A DNA stretch of 64,000 nucleotides from Orobanche coerulescens. Taxonomy: Eukaryota; Streptophyta; Magnoliopsida; Lamiales; Orobanchaceae. The DNA lies in contig CM065811.1 in the NCBI GenBank assembly GCA_033398695.1, forward strand, positions 75,024,001 through 75,088,000, given 5' to 3'. How positions within the stretch are numbered: position 1 is the first letter of the stretch; every line of letters begins with the position of its first letter. Positions 1-11,517 of this stretch are shown piece after piece. The translations under genes were made by a program, and so were the position numbers. The notes under the pieces are model-generated. The model worked only from the letters and a program-made list of their open reading frames with translations, was not told where the DNA came from and did no database searches.

Positions 1-693
1 ACATCAACATTGGAAAGCTGTATTATATATCAAAATGAGGGGAATGAATGCATTAAACATAAGTTACAATATATAGTACAAAACAATTTTTACGGACCAC
101 ATCATCAGCTGTAGCATCAAACAGTTGTGTCAACCCGATACTAAAACTTGGCACATCAGTTGTTTCATCCTGAAATATTAATAAGTTAATTTAATTTGTT
201 TCACGCCCAACAATTGAAAGCTGTACATACTTCAAGAACAAACTAACCATATGCATATATTGATCCTGTAATTCTCTTGCAATTCCAACAACTGTATCTG
301 CTAATCCTTCATCAGATAACACATTCGAAGTCCCCACTTGGCCACTTACATTCTAAAAATTGTCGTTGAGTTAATATTGTGTATGATCTAATATTGTGTA
401 TGATCTATGAAATGCACAAATGAATTTAAGTAAATGCATTACAAAAGTAATAACCAAATACAACATAACACAAACCTTGAAATTTGTATGTATCTGTAAT
501 GTGCTCCCTCTTTGCAATTCAGAAACTGATTCCGTATTTTTGTACACTTTGATTGACCTCGTCTGACTGGATTACTCCTCTATCATCTATCTTGTTTGTG
601 TCCTGTAATATGCATTTGAAGATAATGTCACATGCATTTTTTTGAACTGTCAACTCAAAATAATGCATTAGATAACAATGACATATGCATTTA
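1..693. other. AT-rich flank of the Ulp1-type gene relic
   Basis: No open frame with recognisable content is visible here. The stretch is AT-rich and unusually rich in ATGCAT/TGCATA words, a texture that returns at 2250-2408 and 5575-6350 on the other side of the inserted LTR. It is probably intronic or downstream sequence of the minus-strand gene relic at 694-2208, which would continue off the left edge of the window. Confidence 0.35.
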
Positions 694-2208
694 TTAAAAC
701 CTACAAATGCATAACACTTTACATACCTTTCTAACAGATGTAGCGTTTGATGTTATCCTGACGCTACGAATGATATCTTGTGTAGTGGTCACTGATGCTT
801 TAAAAAAAATTCTCTCCTTCGCTGTTAATGGCGTATATTTGATTGTTTGCTTTAACTCTTTCATGCTATCTATGATATCCTTCGTCTTATGCATTAGAAT
901 TGCACCAGGATCCACTTCATCATCCAATATTTTATCAACCTTGTTCATAACATAATCCACTTTTCTTGCAGCTTCTTGTGGAGCTTCGATAGGAGGGCAG
1001 ACATGGCCCATCCCAAATCTTCCAGCAGCAATTTCATCATCCTATCGCCTCTTTAAACTCTTGTAATCCCAATTTACAAACAATGGGAAACACCGTGCAA
1101 CCTCCTTATTAAAAACTCTCAGTCTGTCCACATAAAAGACCTAATACCAAAAAAACAGTGCAAATGCATTAGCTTATCTAATATTTGCAGATATAACAAT
1201 TTTGAGTATTCTTAGTAAAATATTTCATTTACCAGGAGGAAGAATGCAGGTCCATAGAATGGTTTGCTTTTGTCTACACTCCATGTCATCTTTGCGTCGA
1301 CCAACCTATCGATTAACCATTCACACCAATTGTATTCCCGCGCTGCATCAACATCCACTAGACAATTCATAATCGATGGCAAAATGTATCCATGCGTTGA
1401 GCTCTCGATAAATGCAGCAACCAGCAATATTAAAATATTCCTCTTGAACCACACACCACCATCTACATCACTAAGCATCAAATAACTAATATGTTTTGGT
1501 AGTATTCTGTTCTTATCATTAATGTTGAATTTCTCCTTTAGCTTTGTCCACCACTCTTCAAACAGATCAGTAGACTCTGTTTTATCTAGTTTCCTGATGG
1601 TTCTTTGTCCACATGGGAAACCCACAAACCCTATGCACATCTAATTCTGTAACAGAAATCCTTTCCCCTACCTCAAGATGCAATGAACAACTCCTGGGTT
1701 CAAAATTGTCCATAACCCAATGTGTCAATTTAGATGGAATCATAGAAGCCTTCAAATCCAGGATTTGCCCAAAACCTAGATCCTTAATATGTTTTTTTTT
1801 TGAGAAATATTTAGTTCTTTAATAGTTTCGTACATGCACGAAGGGCTGCTTCTACACGTTAAGGTGGGCTATGCATCTGAACTTATAGCAACATTCTTCC
1901 CTTTCATATGCATCATGGGCTTCACATCTCTACCTTCATCTATACGAATCCCTTTCTTTATTTTCAACAGTTTTATGTCCACTTTGTTGTCTTCATCAAA
2001 CAATAAATCTTTACCTTTTTCCAAGGCCATCTTACGCTTTCCCTTATCCACAACGTTTGTCTTGGACCTTGTTGTCCTATGCTCACTCACATTATCTTCG
2101 AAGTCATCGTCATGTCCTTGTATCTCATTAACTTCAGATGTATTTGTATCATTCCTGTGTTTGGTCCTCTCTGAAATATATATTTTAAGATCATTTCATC
2201 ACAATTAA
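694..2208 (-). pseudogene. Ulp1/MULE-associated (DUF1985-like) gene relic
   Basis: Read right to left, a Lys/Arg-rich N-terminal segment lies at 2090-1869. It is followed by a conserved block at about 1780-1233 that includes IPSKLTHWVMDNFEPRSCSL and, after a frame change near 1615, HISYLMLSDVDGGVWFKRN. These strings are typical of the large plant family of DUF1985/Ulp1-protease-like proteins often carried by Mutator-like (MULE) elements. The block ends at a GT donor (1231-1232), and the next exon starts after the AG at 1141-1142 with YVDRLRVFNKEV-like sequence. An in-frame TAG (1042-1044, compatible with CAG to TAG) interrupts it, and the charged C-terminal part runs to 694. No protease catalytic triad lies within the window. 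The frameshift plus stop argue for a pseudogene. Family assignment is from memory of these motifs and was not searched. Confidence 0.55.
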
Positions 2209-3099
2209 TCATCTTATTAACACAACACAGAAATCAAGAATTTGTGTGCATCTTATGCATCATCATCACATATTTAATGCATGAATGAATCAATTTTTAT
2301 GCATATGAACTCCAAGTCATCCATTTTTTTATGCACATGTGAATATACGTATAAAGCATACACAACAATACATTTATGAGCATTTAAAGAACAATCCATA
2401 CATGTATGTGTAATATCCGTAATTTCGATTTCCGGTAATTTCTTTTTTTTCGGCGAAAGTCTGTTTTGACGACTCGTTCATGACCGTTTCGTCATTCCGA
2501 GAATGATTAATTCTGCACTTTTTGTCATTCGAGTTCGTTTCAGTGTCGTTTTGTTGAGTTCCGTGCTTTTTGGTGACTTTTCCGCACTTGGGTTCGATTC
2601 TTGCGAATCTCGCTCGAGACTACAGTTTCGAGTTTTCCGTAAGTCCGTTTAACTTTGTTAGATGTGTTGTGAACCTCGGTTTGGTTATTCGATCACGTAT
2701 CATGATTTTCGGGCATTTTAGACCATTTTGTAATTTACCCAAAGTTGTGGGTATCCGCATTCGTAATTGTTGTCTTGACCCTTTTTCTCGGTCGCGTGCG
2801 ATTAATTATTGCATTATGTTTTAATTTCGGGTCGTTGATGTTGTCCGCGAGCTTTTCATCGTGTTCGTTCCGTACGTTTTCGGAAATCGAGTCGTCGGGT
2901 CATGGCGGTGGCGGTGGCCGGACAGTGCGGCCTTTGTCGGAAATCTTGGGCACCGCCGGCAGTCACGGCAGAACCGGCGTAAGCGCACGCCACGGCGAGA
3001 AGGGCTGCGCGCTAGCTCGGCAGTGTAGCGCCTGTTGTCGGCCAAACCAACGTCTGTTATCGGAGTGCAGGCGAGAGAGGTTCTGAGGTTCTGGACTCG

Positions 3100-3425
3100 G
3101 GTAGGATCGGCAGGTAGCGCACACTACTATCGGTCGTGGCGCACGCTGACCGGCAGGGGTAGCGCACACTGTCGGTCGACTAGCGTACGTTACCTGGGCG
3201 AGCTGTTTAGTCTAGAGGTTACTGGACAGGTCGGCTAGCGTGCGCTAGCGTCCGCGCAGCGCACGCTAGCGGAGGTCGGGTGGGCAGGTCTCGGTCGGCA
3301 GGTTTTGTCAGCAGTGTCGGGTTGCGTGGGCCCCGACCGAAGGTGCTCGGCCGAGGCTGCCCGATAGCGCACGCTACCCGGAAGGCTTAGCGCACGCTAA
3401 TGCCTACTTCTATAAATATGACAGA
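3100..3425 (+). promoter_or_regulatory. U3 motif cluster and TATA box of the solo LTR
   Basis: About eight copies or near-copies of TAGCGCACGCTA/TAGCGTGCGCTA lie between about 3110 and 3400, some head to head. They end only about 15 bp before CTATAAATATGAC (near 3411), a good plant TATA box. Position and spacing suggest an upstream activating or silencing array for Pol II. What binds it is unknown. Confidence 0.6.
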
Positions 3426-4479
3426 GCAGTCATATTTTCATTCGTTTTTCATTTCCTTTCTTTTCTGTACGCGGCTGGGGTTTCGGAGGAGGCGAATCCA
3501 TGTTGTTGAACAACGAATCCATGAAGTTCTTGAGTTCATATCATTGATTGATCATCCTATATCATCCTTTGATCCAGCGAATCAAGGTAATCTCTTCTTA
3601 GAACCCTAGTTTCTTGAATTTTGGGGTTTTTGGGTTTTTGTCCGATTCGTCCCAAATTGTTGATTAATCCATGATGGGTATGATTAATCTTAGTATTATT
3701 CATGTGTTTAACATCATTTAATCCATTGTTCTTCGTCGAATCAAGGTATATTTCTTGATTTCCTTCGAATCGACTTTTTGGGGGATTTGTTCTTGATTTC
3801 GTTTTCCATCCGTTTTTGATGGATCGATTCTTGTTAAATGATGTTGTTAAACATATCCTATGGATTGTATATCCATATTTCGGTTTGGAATTACGTTTCG
3901 TGTTTTGACGGGACGAATCGTGTTCTTGGCCGTTTTGGGGGAAACACTTGAACTTTCGTCATTCGTTCTTTGAATTCAACGGCTTTAAGTCGTGCTATGG
4001 AATTCATTTTCATTGTTGTTATTGTTCTTCGTAGTTTATTATCGTGAGTTGTTGTTCGGTGGAGTCGGCGGGTTCGTAGTCGGTTCGTGCCAACCTACTT
4101 CGGTCGATTCTCCGCGTTATGATTATTCGAGGCAAGTACCTTGCCCATACTTTTATTGTTTTGTGGATATGATAATTAGTGATCGTCTAAATGTGTTTGT
4201 TTGGTCGTTTGCATTGAACTTTCAAAAGATTCGGTTTAGCCTTGTTAAAGGCTTGTTTTCAAAATGCATGTGTATTGTGAATGGTGTGTCTTGTGAATGA
4301 CTATGTGAATCCTATGGATATGTTTGGTGTTGATGATGCACTTGATATTGCGTGTGGACGTATATTGTTTCATTTCGGTGCATTGTGGTTTAACGTGGTG
4401 TTTTTCTAAGTGTTTCATGCCTCTGGTTGAATTGTTTGGATATCCTTGGTGTGATATATTATTTGTGCATGATTGCTTC

Positions 4480-4865
4480 ACTCACCTCAGGGGGCCCGTC
4501 GGGATCACGGAGGGAATTCCAATGGCTTCACCCTGGATTCACGAGTGGTGAATGTATTTTACTCACCTCGGGAGGGTTCGACGGGTCCACGAAGGAAATT
4601 CCAATGGCTTTACCCTGGATTCACGAGTAAAAACTTCACGAGTTGTTGTGTGTGTTTTGTGAATGTATTTTGCTCACCTCGGGAGGGTTCGACGGGGCCA
4701 CGGAGGGAATTCCAATGGCTTTACCCTGGATTCACGAGTAAAAACTTCACGAGTGCGTGTGTTTGTTTTGCGAATGTGTTTTCTCACCTCGGGAGGGTTC
4801 GACGGTGCCACAGATGGAGTCTAATGGTTTCGCCCTGGATTCACGAGTGAAACTTCACGGGTGCG
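4480..4865 (+). repeat. Four-copy minisatellite inside the LTR
   Basis: Four copies start near 4480, 4561, 4673 and 4785 (spacings about 81, 112 and 112 bp). Each has CTCACCTCGGGAGGGTTCGA-like sequence, then CGGG..CACGGAGGGAATTCCA and CCTGGATTCACGAGT. Open frames across it are products of the repeat and not genes. Confidence 0.85.
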
Positions 4866-5512
4866 TGTGTATTTTATGTCCGTCGAGGATGCATGACGTG
4901 GGTTTTAACCTTGTGTATTGTTGTTGGTTTCATTTGTGAAAACAAAACCTTTGGGTTGTGACCCTGTTGATTTTTGGAAAGATAAGGATTCGGTAATCCT
5001 AAATTATTTTCTATTAAAACTTTCGATGGCATTTTAAACTGTTTTATAAATTGTTTCCCTTGATTTGTGATCTTTCAGTTTTGGAATGTTTTACCCAAAC
5101 TCATGCCTCGGGAAGTACTTTTCGTTACGTTTGGATCTTTGAGGATTCCTGGTTATTGTTATTCGTGGAATGTGAATTGTATGGCTCGTATTTGCACTTT
5201 GTTCTTGCACTAGCAAAACAGTGGAGTTTTGATAACCCCCGAGTATTCGGGGGGGTGGATGGTCGGCACGAAGGATGATGAAAGATGAACGATAGTAATC
5301 ACACGAGGATCCGTATAATGTCATTGGTTTAGTTATAGTTTTTTTTCCGCTGCAGTATTCTTTCCCGTTGTACGGGAGTGTTTTATATTCGACCCCTGCG
5401 TAGGCATGTAATGAGTTTGAGTTGTATGTATTTATTGAAAGACCAAATCGGTCTACTGAGTCATTTTAGCCTTAAAGGCATTGTTGAGATGTTTTATGTT
5501 GTTACCGGCCTG

Positions 5513-5574
5513 GTAGATCCTTGAGGAAAGGTTCTACGACATGTAATATCCCTAAGCGGATTGGGGGTGTTACA
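5513..5574 (+). other. LTR 3' module: hairpin plus 33 bp terminal segment
   Basis: GTAGATCCTT (5513-5522) can pair with AAGGTTCTAC (5528-5537) around a 5-nt loop, with 9 of 10 pairs. After a 4-nt gap, the last 33 bp (5542-5574) begin TGTAATATCC, repeating the LTR start, and end GTGTTACA. The same arrangement closes every LTR of this type in the window. Confidence 0.6.
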
Positions 5575-5579
5575 GTATG

Positions 5580-6696
5580 CATAAACAAAAAATAACCCAA
5601 ATTCCCTTAAAGTTGAAAATACGAACCGATGCATATATTACGCATCACGAGTACACCTTAATGAATAACAAAGTTTGCTAATATGCATATTTGGGCCAAT
5701 ATATATGACAATACCAAATTAATATGGGTAATTCTTTTAACATACAAAAAAGTCAAAAACTCACATTAATAATTGAATATCCCCAATTTTTGCAGATAAA
5801 ATCACAAATCCCATTTAGAATTTCTTATTTCATAAATTCAAATGCATATATGTAATAGTGTTTATGCATTTGTGTATGGACACAAAATTGGGGATATACG
5901 TCAAGATATATGCATATATAAGATAGTGAGTATGCATATATATGTTAGTGAGTATGCATATGCAGAGAACATTACAAACTTAATTTCATAATTTCTTCTT
6001 CCAAAAATCTAAATGCATATATATGACATTATGTATGCATTACTACATTCCTCCAAATCCACATCTACAATCACAAACTCAAACTAGCAATTCGAATCTG
6101 AATCCCTAATAACAACAAAAAAGAACGTAATTTTCTGCACTAATAGAACAATGTTTGTGCCCAAAAAAAAAAAAATTCTAAATTTATATCTTGTAAATAT
6201 GCAAAAAATCTCGTAAAAGGCCAACACCATCCATATATTATCGGGTTTATGCAATATTGGTGAAATAAATATGCATGAAATCAAGTATACCTTCTGCGTT
6301 TCTCTTCTTCCTTCCACCTCTTTCAGATTGCAGTGCGTGCCTGGTGTGGGCAATTAACATAGCGCCTCTACTATTGGAGTTAGAGACTCTTCCGCAGTTT
6401 GATCTTCAGAAGAATTTTGAAGTGAGAAAAAAAACTGTGAAGCCCTAGTAGAAACAATGGAAAAGATTATGTTTGGCAAAAATTTGAAAATAGATCGTGT
6501 AGCGTATTTAGAGGCTACTAGGATATGCAGAAAGTCTTTTTTCCAATTATGTCCTACAGTGTGTGATAGAGGTAATTTCAATTAATCAATTAGCATATTT
6601 AATAATTAAATCCTGTCCACTGAAACTACTAAAATCTAAGGCTTAAAATCATTCCTAATTCTCACTATAAGGGGTATTCTCACCTGAACCCAACCC
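5580..6696 (-). other. Second half of the split relic; possible 5' exon
   Basis: This AT-rich sequence, full of ATGCATAT words, resumes the target interrupted by the solo LTR. On the minus strand, a frame open from 6581 to about 6290 has a single stop near 6354 and ends at AGAAG|GTATAC, a plausible donor. It could be an upstream exon of the Ulp1-type relic. I do not recognise its protein and see nothing else coding. Confidence 0.25.
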
Positions 6697-6746
6697 TATA
6701 TATATATATATATATACATACATAATATATATATATATATATATAC
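6697..6746. repeat. (TA)n microsatellite, interrupted
   Basis: Two TA runs are separated by ACATACATA and followed by more CATA units. It is adjacent to the left end of the short solo LTR. Confidence 0.9.
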
Positions 6747-6759
6747 ATACATACATAAT

Positions 6760-6916
6760 TGAAAATTCTTTCAGGAGATTTTAAGAAAGCATGAAAGATG
6801 AATCAGTAAACAATCAATTGTAATCGTAACACTGATAGAGGGGCTTTATATAAGCGTTACAATGAGAGTCATTCCATACATAAAATTCCTAATAAGGGAA
6901 GACACCTAATATATCT
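6760..6916 (-). mobile_element. Short (~300 bp) solo LTR, right half at 17598-17745
   Basis: The left part begins TGAAAATTCTTTC at 6760. On the minus strand it contains TTATATAAAGCCCC (near 6845-6858), a good TATA box. The continuation lies beyond the Tat element at 17598-17745, ending GGTGCA. Joining the two across the Tat insertion gives about 300 bp with TAAT on both outer sides (6756-6759 and 17746-17749). The size and TATA position suggest a copia-type LTR. No internal region is present. Assignment is tentative because the boundaries rest on a 4 bp match. Confidence 0.4.
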
Positions 6917-8120
6917 TGTTGCTACCCAAAATATTATCCGGAGATAGATATTGCTGGAATGGATGGGATAGCAAACAAATGCAAGAGCACTTCCGTGAGA
7001 AAGATAAATAACACAAGATTTGCCGGGGTTGTTAATCCCGGGCTTGAATGCTCTCGCGAGATATTATTAATACCAATATTCGGGGATACAAGTACTAATG
7101 TAAGAATACAATTACAATGAGTGTAAAGATTCTTGTTATCTTAGCTAGCGAGTGTGTAGATTGCCGGAAGAACTAGATTTGATGCTCTGTGAGTTCTTGT
7201 AACAAAGGAGATGAACAGTCGCGGCGGTGAGAGATCGATCGTCTCTCACGGCGAGTATTTAGCTGGGTGCTTGGGCTCCGGGGCTTATGAATCCTTTGGA
7301 ATCTGTCTAGTGGAGACTTGTCATCCGCCGATCGTCTTCTAGATGAGAGATTTGGAGAGAGAAGTCTGAGATGGATTAGGTGAGATAGCGGGAGCTTGAT
7401 GATATGTATGTTCTTGATATTTAGTGAATGTATCGGAATGTGAGAGAATGTGTTACGGCGTAAGTCGAAATGAATTCGGAACCGTTGGTGTAATGAATTT
7501 CAACCGTAGGTTGAATGTGAGAGAATGTGAACCTTTTTCCGGTAGGAAGAGGTTCTCTATTTATAGGGCTTGGATCCACGGCGATCGCCTTCTCTGCAAT
7601 ATAATAATCGGGCGATCGTCTTTTAGCACATGGGCCCGTCCCCTCAAAGTCTGCAGGAGTTGCTGGCAGTCAACTGTGCGGTCCAATGGGGAGCTTACAC
7701 GCGTCCTGAGTTGCTGACACGGGTGGTCCTACTGACAACTTTCGGCGCGCATCTTTGGTAGGTGAGGTAGGTGGCGGTGTGGTCAAAGGTCTTGTCTCGG
7801 CTAAAGATCTTGTGCACTACGAAGATCTTGTCAGCGCCTTTGGTGGATCTGCACGTGGGTGCTTTTCTGAGACCCAATCCTTGATGACTTTTGACGGGCG
7901 ATCGTCTCTGCTCGGGGCGTAGGTCGATTGCCCTTAGCCGGTCACTAGAGTAGATCGCCAGCTGCCAAAGGGCGATCGCCTTGGGAGTCGATCGCCAGGT
8001 CCCTGATGGTGGTCTGATATCTTCGACTTGGCGAGCTAGCCATAGTTTGACTGGAGTTGACTTGGTCGCTCGGCCTTATAGTCGATCGCACTGTCGGGAT
8101 GAATAAATCGTGACACAACA
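6917..8120 (-). repeat. 3' LTR of the Tat element
   Basis: This 1204 bp repeat starts TGTTGCTACC and ends GACACAACA on the plus strand, and closely matches 16396-17597. The sense (minus) TATA box is CTATAAATAGAG at 7566-7555. Upstream of it on the minus strand (7577-8090) are at least six GCGATCG-containing sites, including perfect GGCGATCGCC palindromes. The differences from the other LTR concentrate at CAG/CTG (for example around 7655-7735). Confidence 0.9.
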
Positions 8121-8132
8121 ATTGCCCCCCAG
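8121..8132 (-). other. Polypurine tract of the Tat element
   Basis: Immediately inside the 3' LTR the minus strand reads CTGGGGGGCAAT. The run of G next to the LTR start is the expected plus-strand primer and fixes the element's orientation. Confidence 0.6.
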
Positions 8133-8477
8133 CTCGCTCATACGTTGGAAACGTGGGGTGAGGTGGCTCTCTTGGCGATCGCTGAACTTTTGACGAGCGA
8201 CTTCGTGTTTTATTGAACTGGCGATCGTCTTTGGTGATATATCCCGAGTTCGGACGACTGGTTGGCCGCTGAATCGCGGGAAAAGGCAACGGGCGTTGAA
8301 AAGTCTCCGCGCACGTGTCGGGCTTCTATTGGAGGACACCAACGGTCATTAATGACTCCTCGGCTGACGCGTCCTCGAAAAGACGCGTACGCGGGTCTCG
8401 AGGGGGTCAACTAGTGCGTCGTTTGAGATCCGACCCTTGAGGTTTTCCCTTATTGCAAACGGGTCCTTGCCTTCTCC

Positions 8478-8486
8478 TATAAAAGG
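8478..8486 (+). promoter_or_regulatory. TATA box of the antisense gene
   Basis: TATAAAAGG lies about 150 bp upstream of the first ATG of the antisense gene, outside the LTR. A candidate donor GGTAAG follows near 8593. This suggests the antisense gene has its own Pol II promoter. Confidence 0.55.
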
Positions 8487-10327
8487 GGCGCGGGGCTGCA
8501 GTATCACTCACGCGAACTTTTTGGAGAAAGAAGGACTTGCTGCCGAATTTTCTGAAGATCTTAGTGCCGATCGTCGTTCGACTTCACCTTAGGGTAAGAA
8601 AAATTCTTTTCTCCTTTTCTGCTTCTGAAAATGGCCGGAAACTCATCATCATTTGGGGTACCCGGCTCTGCCGCCAGGACATCAGTGCCAGGAGAAACTT
8701 CTCCGTCTTCCACTGAGAGGCAGTGAAGCTATTCGGTAGGAATCGACCAGTGAAGTCGAGGCTTTATTCAATGAGGCCGATATTGCTAAGGAGTCGGTTC
8801 TTGAGGAGAGACGATCGCAGATCGAGAGAGATCCGCGATCGGGGCTTACCGGAGCAACACGGCGTTTTGGTCGGGCTATAGGGCCTTTCTTTGAAATAAT
8901 GGAGAGGTTAGCCGGTCCTACTCCGAGATTCGATTTCCGGGGATACTCGGTCGCTTATCCATATGTGCTTCCCAAGCGGTCGCAGTATCGTGCCGCGCAG
9001 CGATCGTTGTGGTCGCTCGGCCAAATACGGAGCTCGACGACCAGGAGAGATCTGGCCGTCTGGAGGACAAGATTCCATGTTCCTTCAGATGTGGACATGT
9101 TCGCGCCGGCGGAGAATGAACGAGCCGACCAGCCTCCGATGGGTATGGTCGCAGTGAGTGAGGCCGTTATGGAGGCCGGGCTACGCTTCCCTCTGTCCTT
9201 TGCGGTCTCCCATCTGTTGGCCGCTTGGAACGTGGCGCCCCTTCAGCTGACCGAACGCCTGGCTCCAAATTATTTGCACCCTCACCCTTTTCGGCGGTCA
9301 CCGCCTGTACCGCCTCCCATCGCCGTTGGAGATGAATCATTTGTTTAAACTGACGGCTCATAGAGGTTTGGTCGGCGGTTACCATATTCAAGGACGATCT
9401 GGTCGGGTGATTCATGGAGTTCCGAATAAGATACGGGGAGATCAGACGAAGTGGTTCTGGGTCGCTGGCAAGTGGAGAGCTTCGGCGAGCGACAATCCCA
9501 CAGGCGAACTGGAGATCCCCACTGAATTTCGGGAGAGGAATCCTGGTAAGGGTTTAGACTCTCCCTTCGTTTGGATGCGTTTTGGACTGATCTAATTTGA
9601 TTTCTGTTTTGCAGGCTTTCATATTCCGGCGATCGAGGAGCTGCCTTTCGACTTTCTCGTCGTTTGGGAGCGAATTAGGAGCTTGTCGGACGACGACCTT
9701 GACGCCACTCGGATCAACAAGGAGAGTCGCTGGTTGTCGGCTCGACTATTCCGTTTCCCGAGACATCTCGCGGTGCCAGGTATGAGTTCCTGCGACCTTC
9801 AATTTCTAGGCGATCGCCTTACTTGAGGATGTAATATCCGCGTTTTCTATCCTTGGTAATTTCTATTTTGGTGCATATTCGTTTCGGACAACTCGCCTGG
9901 CACTATTTTGTAATTCTGAACCTATTTTGTTCTTGGAGTTTTCCGTTTAGACGGGTCTTGATAATGTTTTTACGTAATTTCATCTTGAGTTATATTTTGT
10001 CGCATGTGTATCCGATTGTCGCTAAACTCGTTCGATTTCGTCATTTTTCCTATTTTCATGAGTTCGTATGGTTGAGTAGAGCATGTTGTGAGTTTCGGAT
10101 TGTTAATCCGACGTTGTATCGTGATTTTACAGATGTTTGGGCCGTTTATGTAAATTCCTAGAAGTTTAGGGAAATTGTCCCTTATTCGACTTTGGTTGTG
10201 TACCTCAGATCGTTTTGGGTTCCGTACTTCCATTTCGTGTTATTGTTGCCCAAATATCGATCCCTGTTGCTTTTATTCTCCTTAGGATCATTTTTCGTCA
10301 TTTTGGGACCCGAGGGGGTGTGGGCGC

Positions 10328-10670
10328 GGCACAAGGATTGTGAGCCGCGGCACACACATCGCCCGGTGTTGCCTAAACAAAGCATGCGTGTGCCGCGGCA
10401 CAAGGATTGTGCGCCGCGGCACACCGAAGTCGGTGCCGCGACACACTTGTCCGGCCGCGGCACACCGTGTGACACTTGCCGGCCAAAATCGGTATCAGCG
10501 TGCCGCTGCAGCTGGCGATGCGCGGCACATGCCGAGTCGAGCCGCGGCACACTTCGGATGAGCCGCTGCACAACGGTCGGCCACCACCACCGGGCACAAT
10601 TTTTGGCTCGTGCCGCGGCCGCTTTAGTGAGCCGCGGCACACAACGCGGTCAGCGCTATATCTGCTTCTT
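10328..10670 (+). promoter_or_regulatory. GCCGCGGCAC palindrome cluster and TATA of the nested LTR
   Basis: About twelve copies or near-copies of GTGCCGCGGCAC/GCCGCGGCACAC occur between 10328 and 10645. They are followed by GCTATATCTGC near 10653, a possible TATA box, then a pyrimidine-rich leader. The position matches that of the TAGCGCACGCTA clusters of the other LTRs, although the motif is different. Confidence 0.6.
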
Positions 10671-11294
10671 ATTCAACGAGAATCGCTCATTTCCCCCCCC
10701 TTCTTCAACCGTGCGAGAGTGAGAGAGTCTTGAGAGGGAGAGTTCCTCCGCCTATCACTTACTTGTGTAGATTTCTTCATCCCTCTTCGATCGGGTGGCT
10801 CGGATTGCGGATCTAACCCGTGGTTTTTGGATTTGAATGCTTGATTCATCAAGAGGTAAGAATTCCTTTAACCCTAGTATGATTTTGGGGAGGGTTTGGT
10901 GGTGATCTTGTGTTTTAATTCGAATTGACCGATGTTGTTATTAGATTTTGATAGTATACTCGTGACCCTTGGCTTTCTTGTTCTTGATTGGGATGAAATC
11001 CCGTTGTCATACCATTGACCGATTTCGTTTCCTTATGCACTCTTGGTGTCCGATGAATTGTCCCAACGGGTAGAATTAGGATTAATTCTTACCTTTCCGC
11101 ATTATTGAGACTTGTGTATACCGTTATTGTGTTAGGATCGAATTTGGGAGGATTGTTCGGACCGAAACCTATTACGTCGTCGTTTCCTTCGTTTCGTTTC
11201 ATTGAAGGCAAGTACATATATTACATTTCGTTATGTATATTGTGATTTTCGAAATGCATGATGAATGGTGATTTTTGGGTGCGTGAGTTGTGTT

Positions 11295-11517
11295 CCTTCC
11301 ACCCGGAGTGTCCGACGGGGTGTCTGGGGGTCGATACTAAGGGGTACGGCCGCGGAAGTGGACTTGGGTGCGTGTGTGATTGAACTTCCACCCGGAGTGT
11401 CCGACGGGGTGTCTGGGGGTCGATACTAAGGGGTACGGCCGCGGAAGTGGTATCCCACCCGGAGTGTCCGACGGGATGTCTGGGGGTCGATACTGAGGGG
11501 TACGGCCACGGGATACC
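11295..11517 (+). repeat. Three-copy minisatellite in the nested LTR
   Basis: Three copies start near 11298, 11387 and 11453, each with CACCCGGAGTGTCCGACGGG followed by TGTCTGGGGGTCGATACT and GGGGTACGGCC. The GTCCGACGGG core is shared with minisatellites at the same relative place in other LTRs here. Confidence 0.85.

Larger units (their letters stand above)
2409..5574 (+). mobile_element. Solo LTR, 3.17 kb, Ty3/gypsy chromovirus-like
   Basis: The element begins TGTAATATCC and ends GTGTTACA. It is flanked by a perfect 5 bp target duplication, GTATG (2404-2408 and 5575-5579), and has no internal region, which is the signature of a solo LTR left by LTR-LTR recombination. In order it holds a GC-rich U3 with TAGCGCACGCTA-like sites, a TATA box near 3411, a 5' leader with candidate splice donors (near 3586 and 4129-4138), a four-copy minisatellite, and a 3' hairpin. 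The sequence at 5200-5215 (TTGCACTAGC) matches the same position in the other LTRs of this window. It splits the Ulp1-type relic. Confidence 0.9.

Noticed and set aside
2745..3238. Gly/Arg-rich frames in the U3 of the first solo LTR
   Set aside because: They overlap the regulatory motif cluster upstream of the TATA box and are not found in the other LTRs.
4324..4850. Overlapping plus-strand frames of 67-125 codons
   Set aside because: They are produced by the minisatellite, whose period lets frames stay open. No protein family resemblance.
10182..10733. Several overlapping Arg/Cys/His-rich frames on both strands
   Set aside because: All lie on the GCCGCGGCAC palindrome cluster. Palindromic repeats yield similar frames on both strands.
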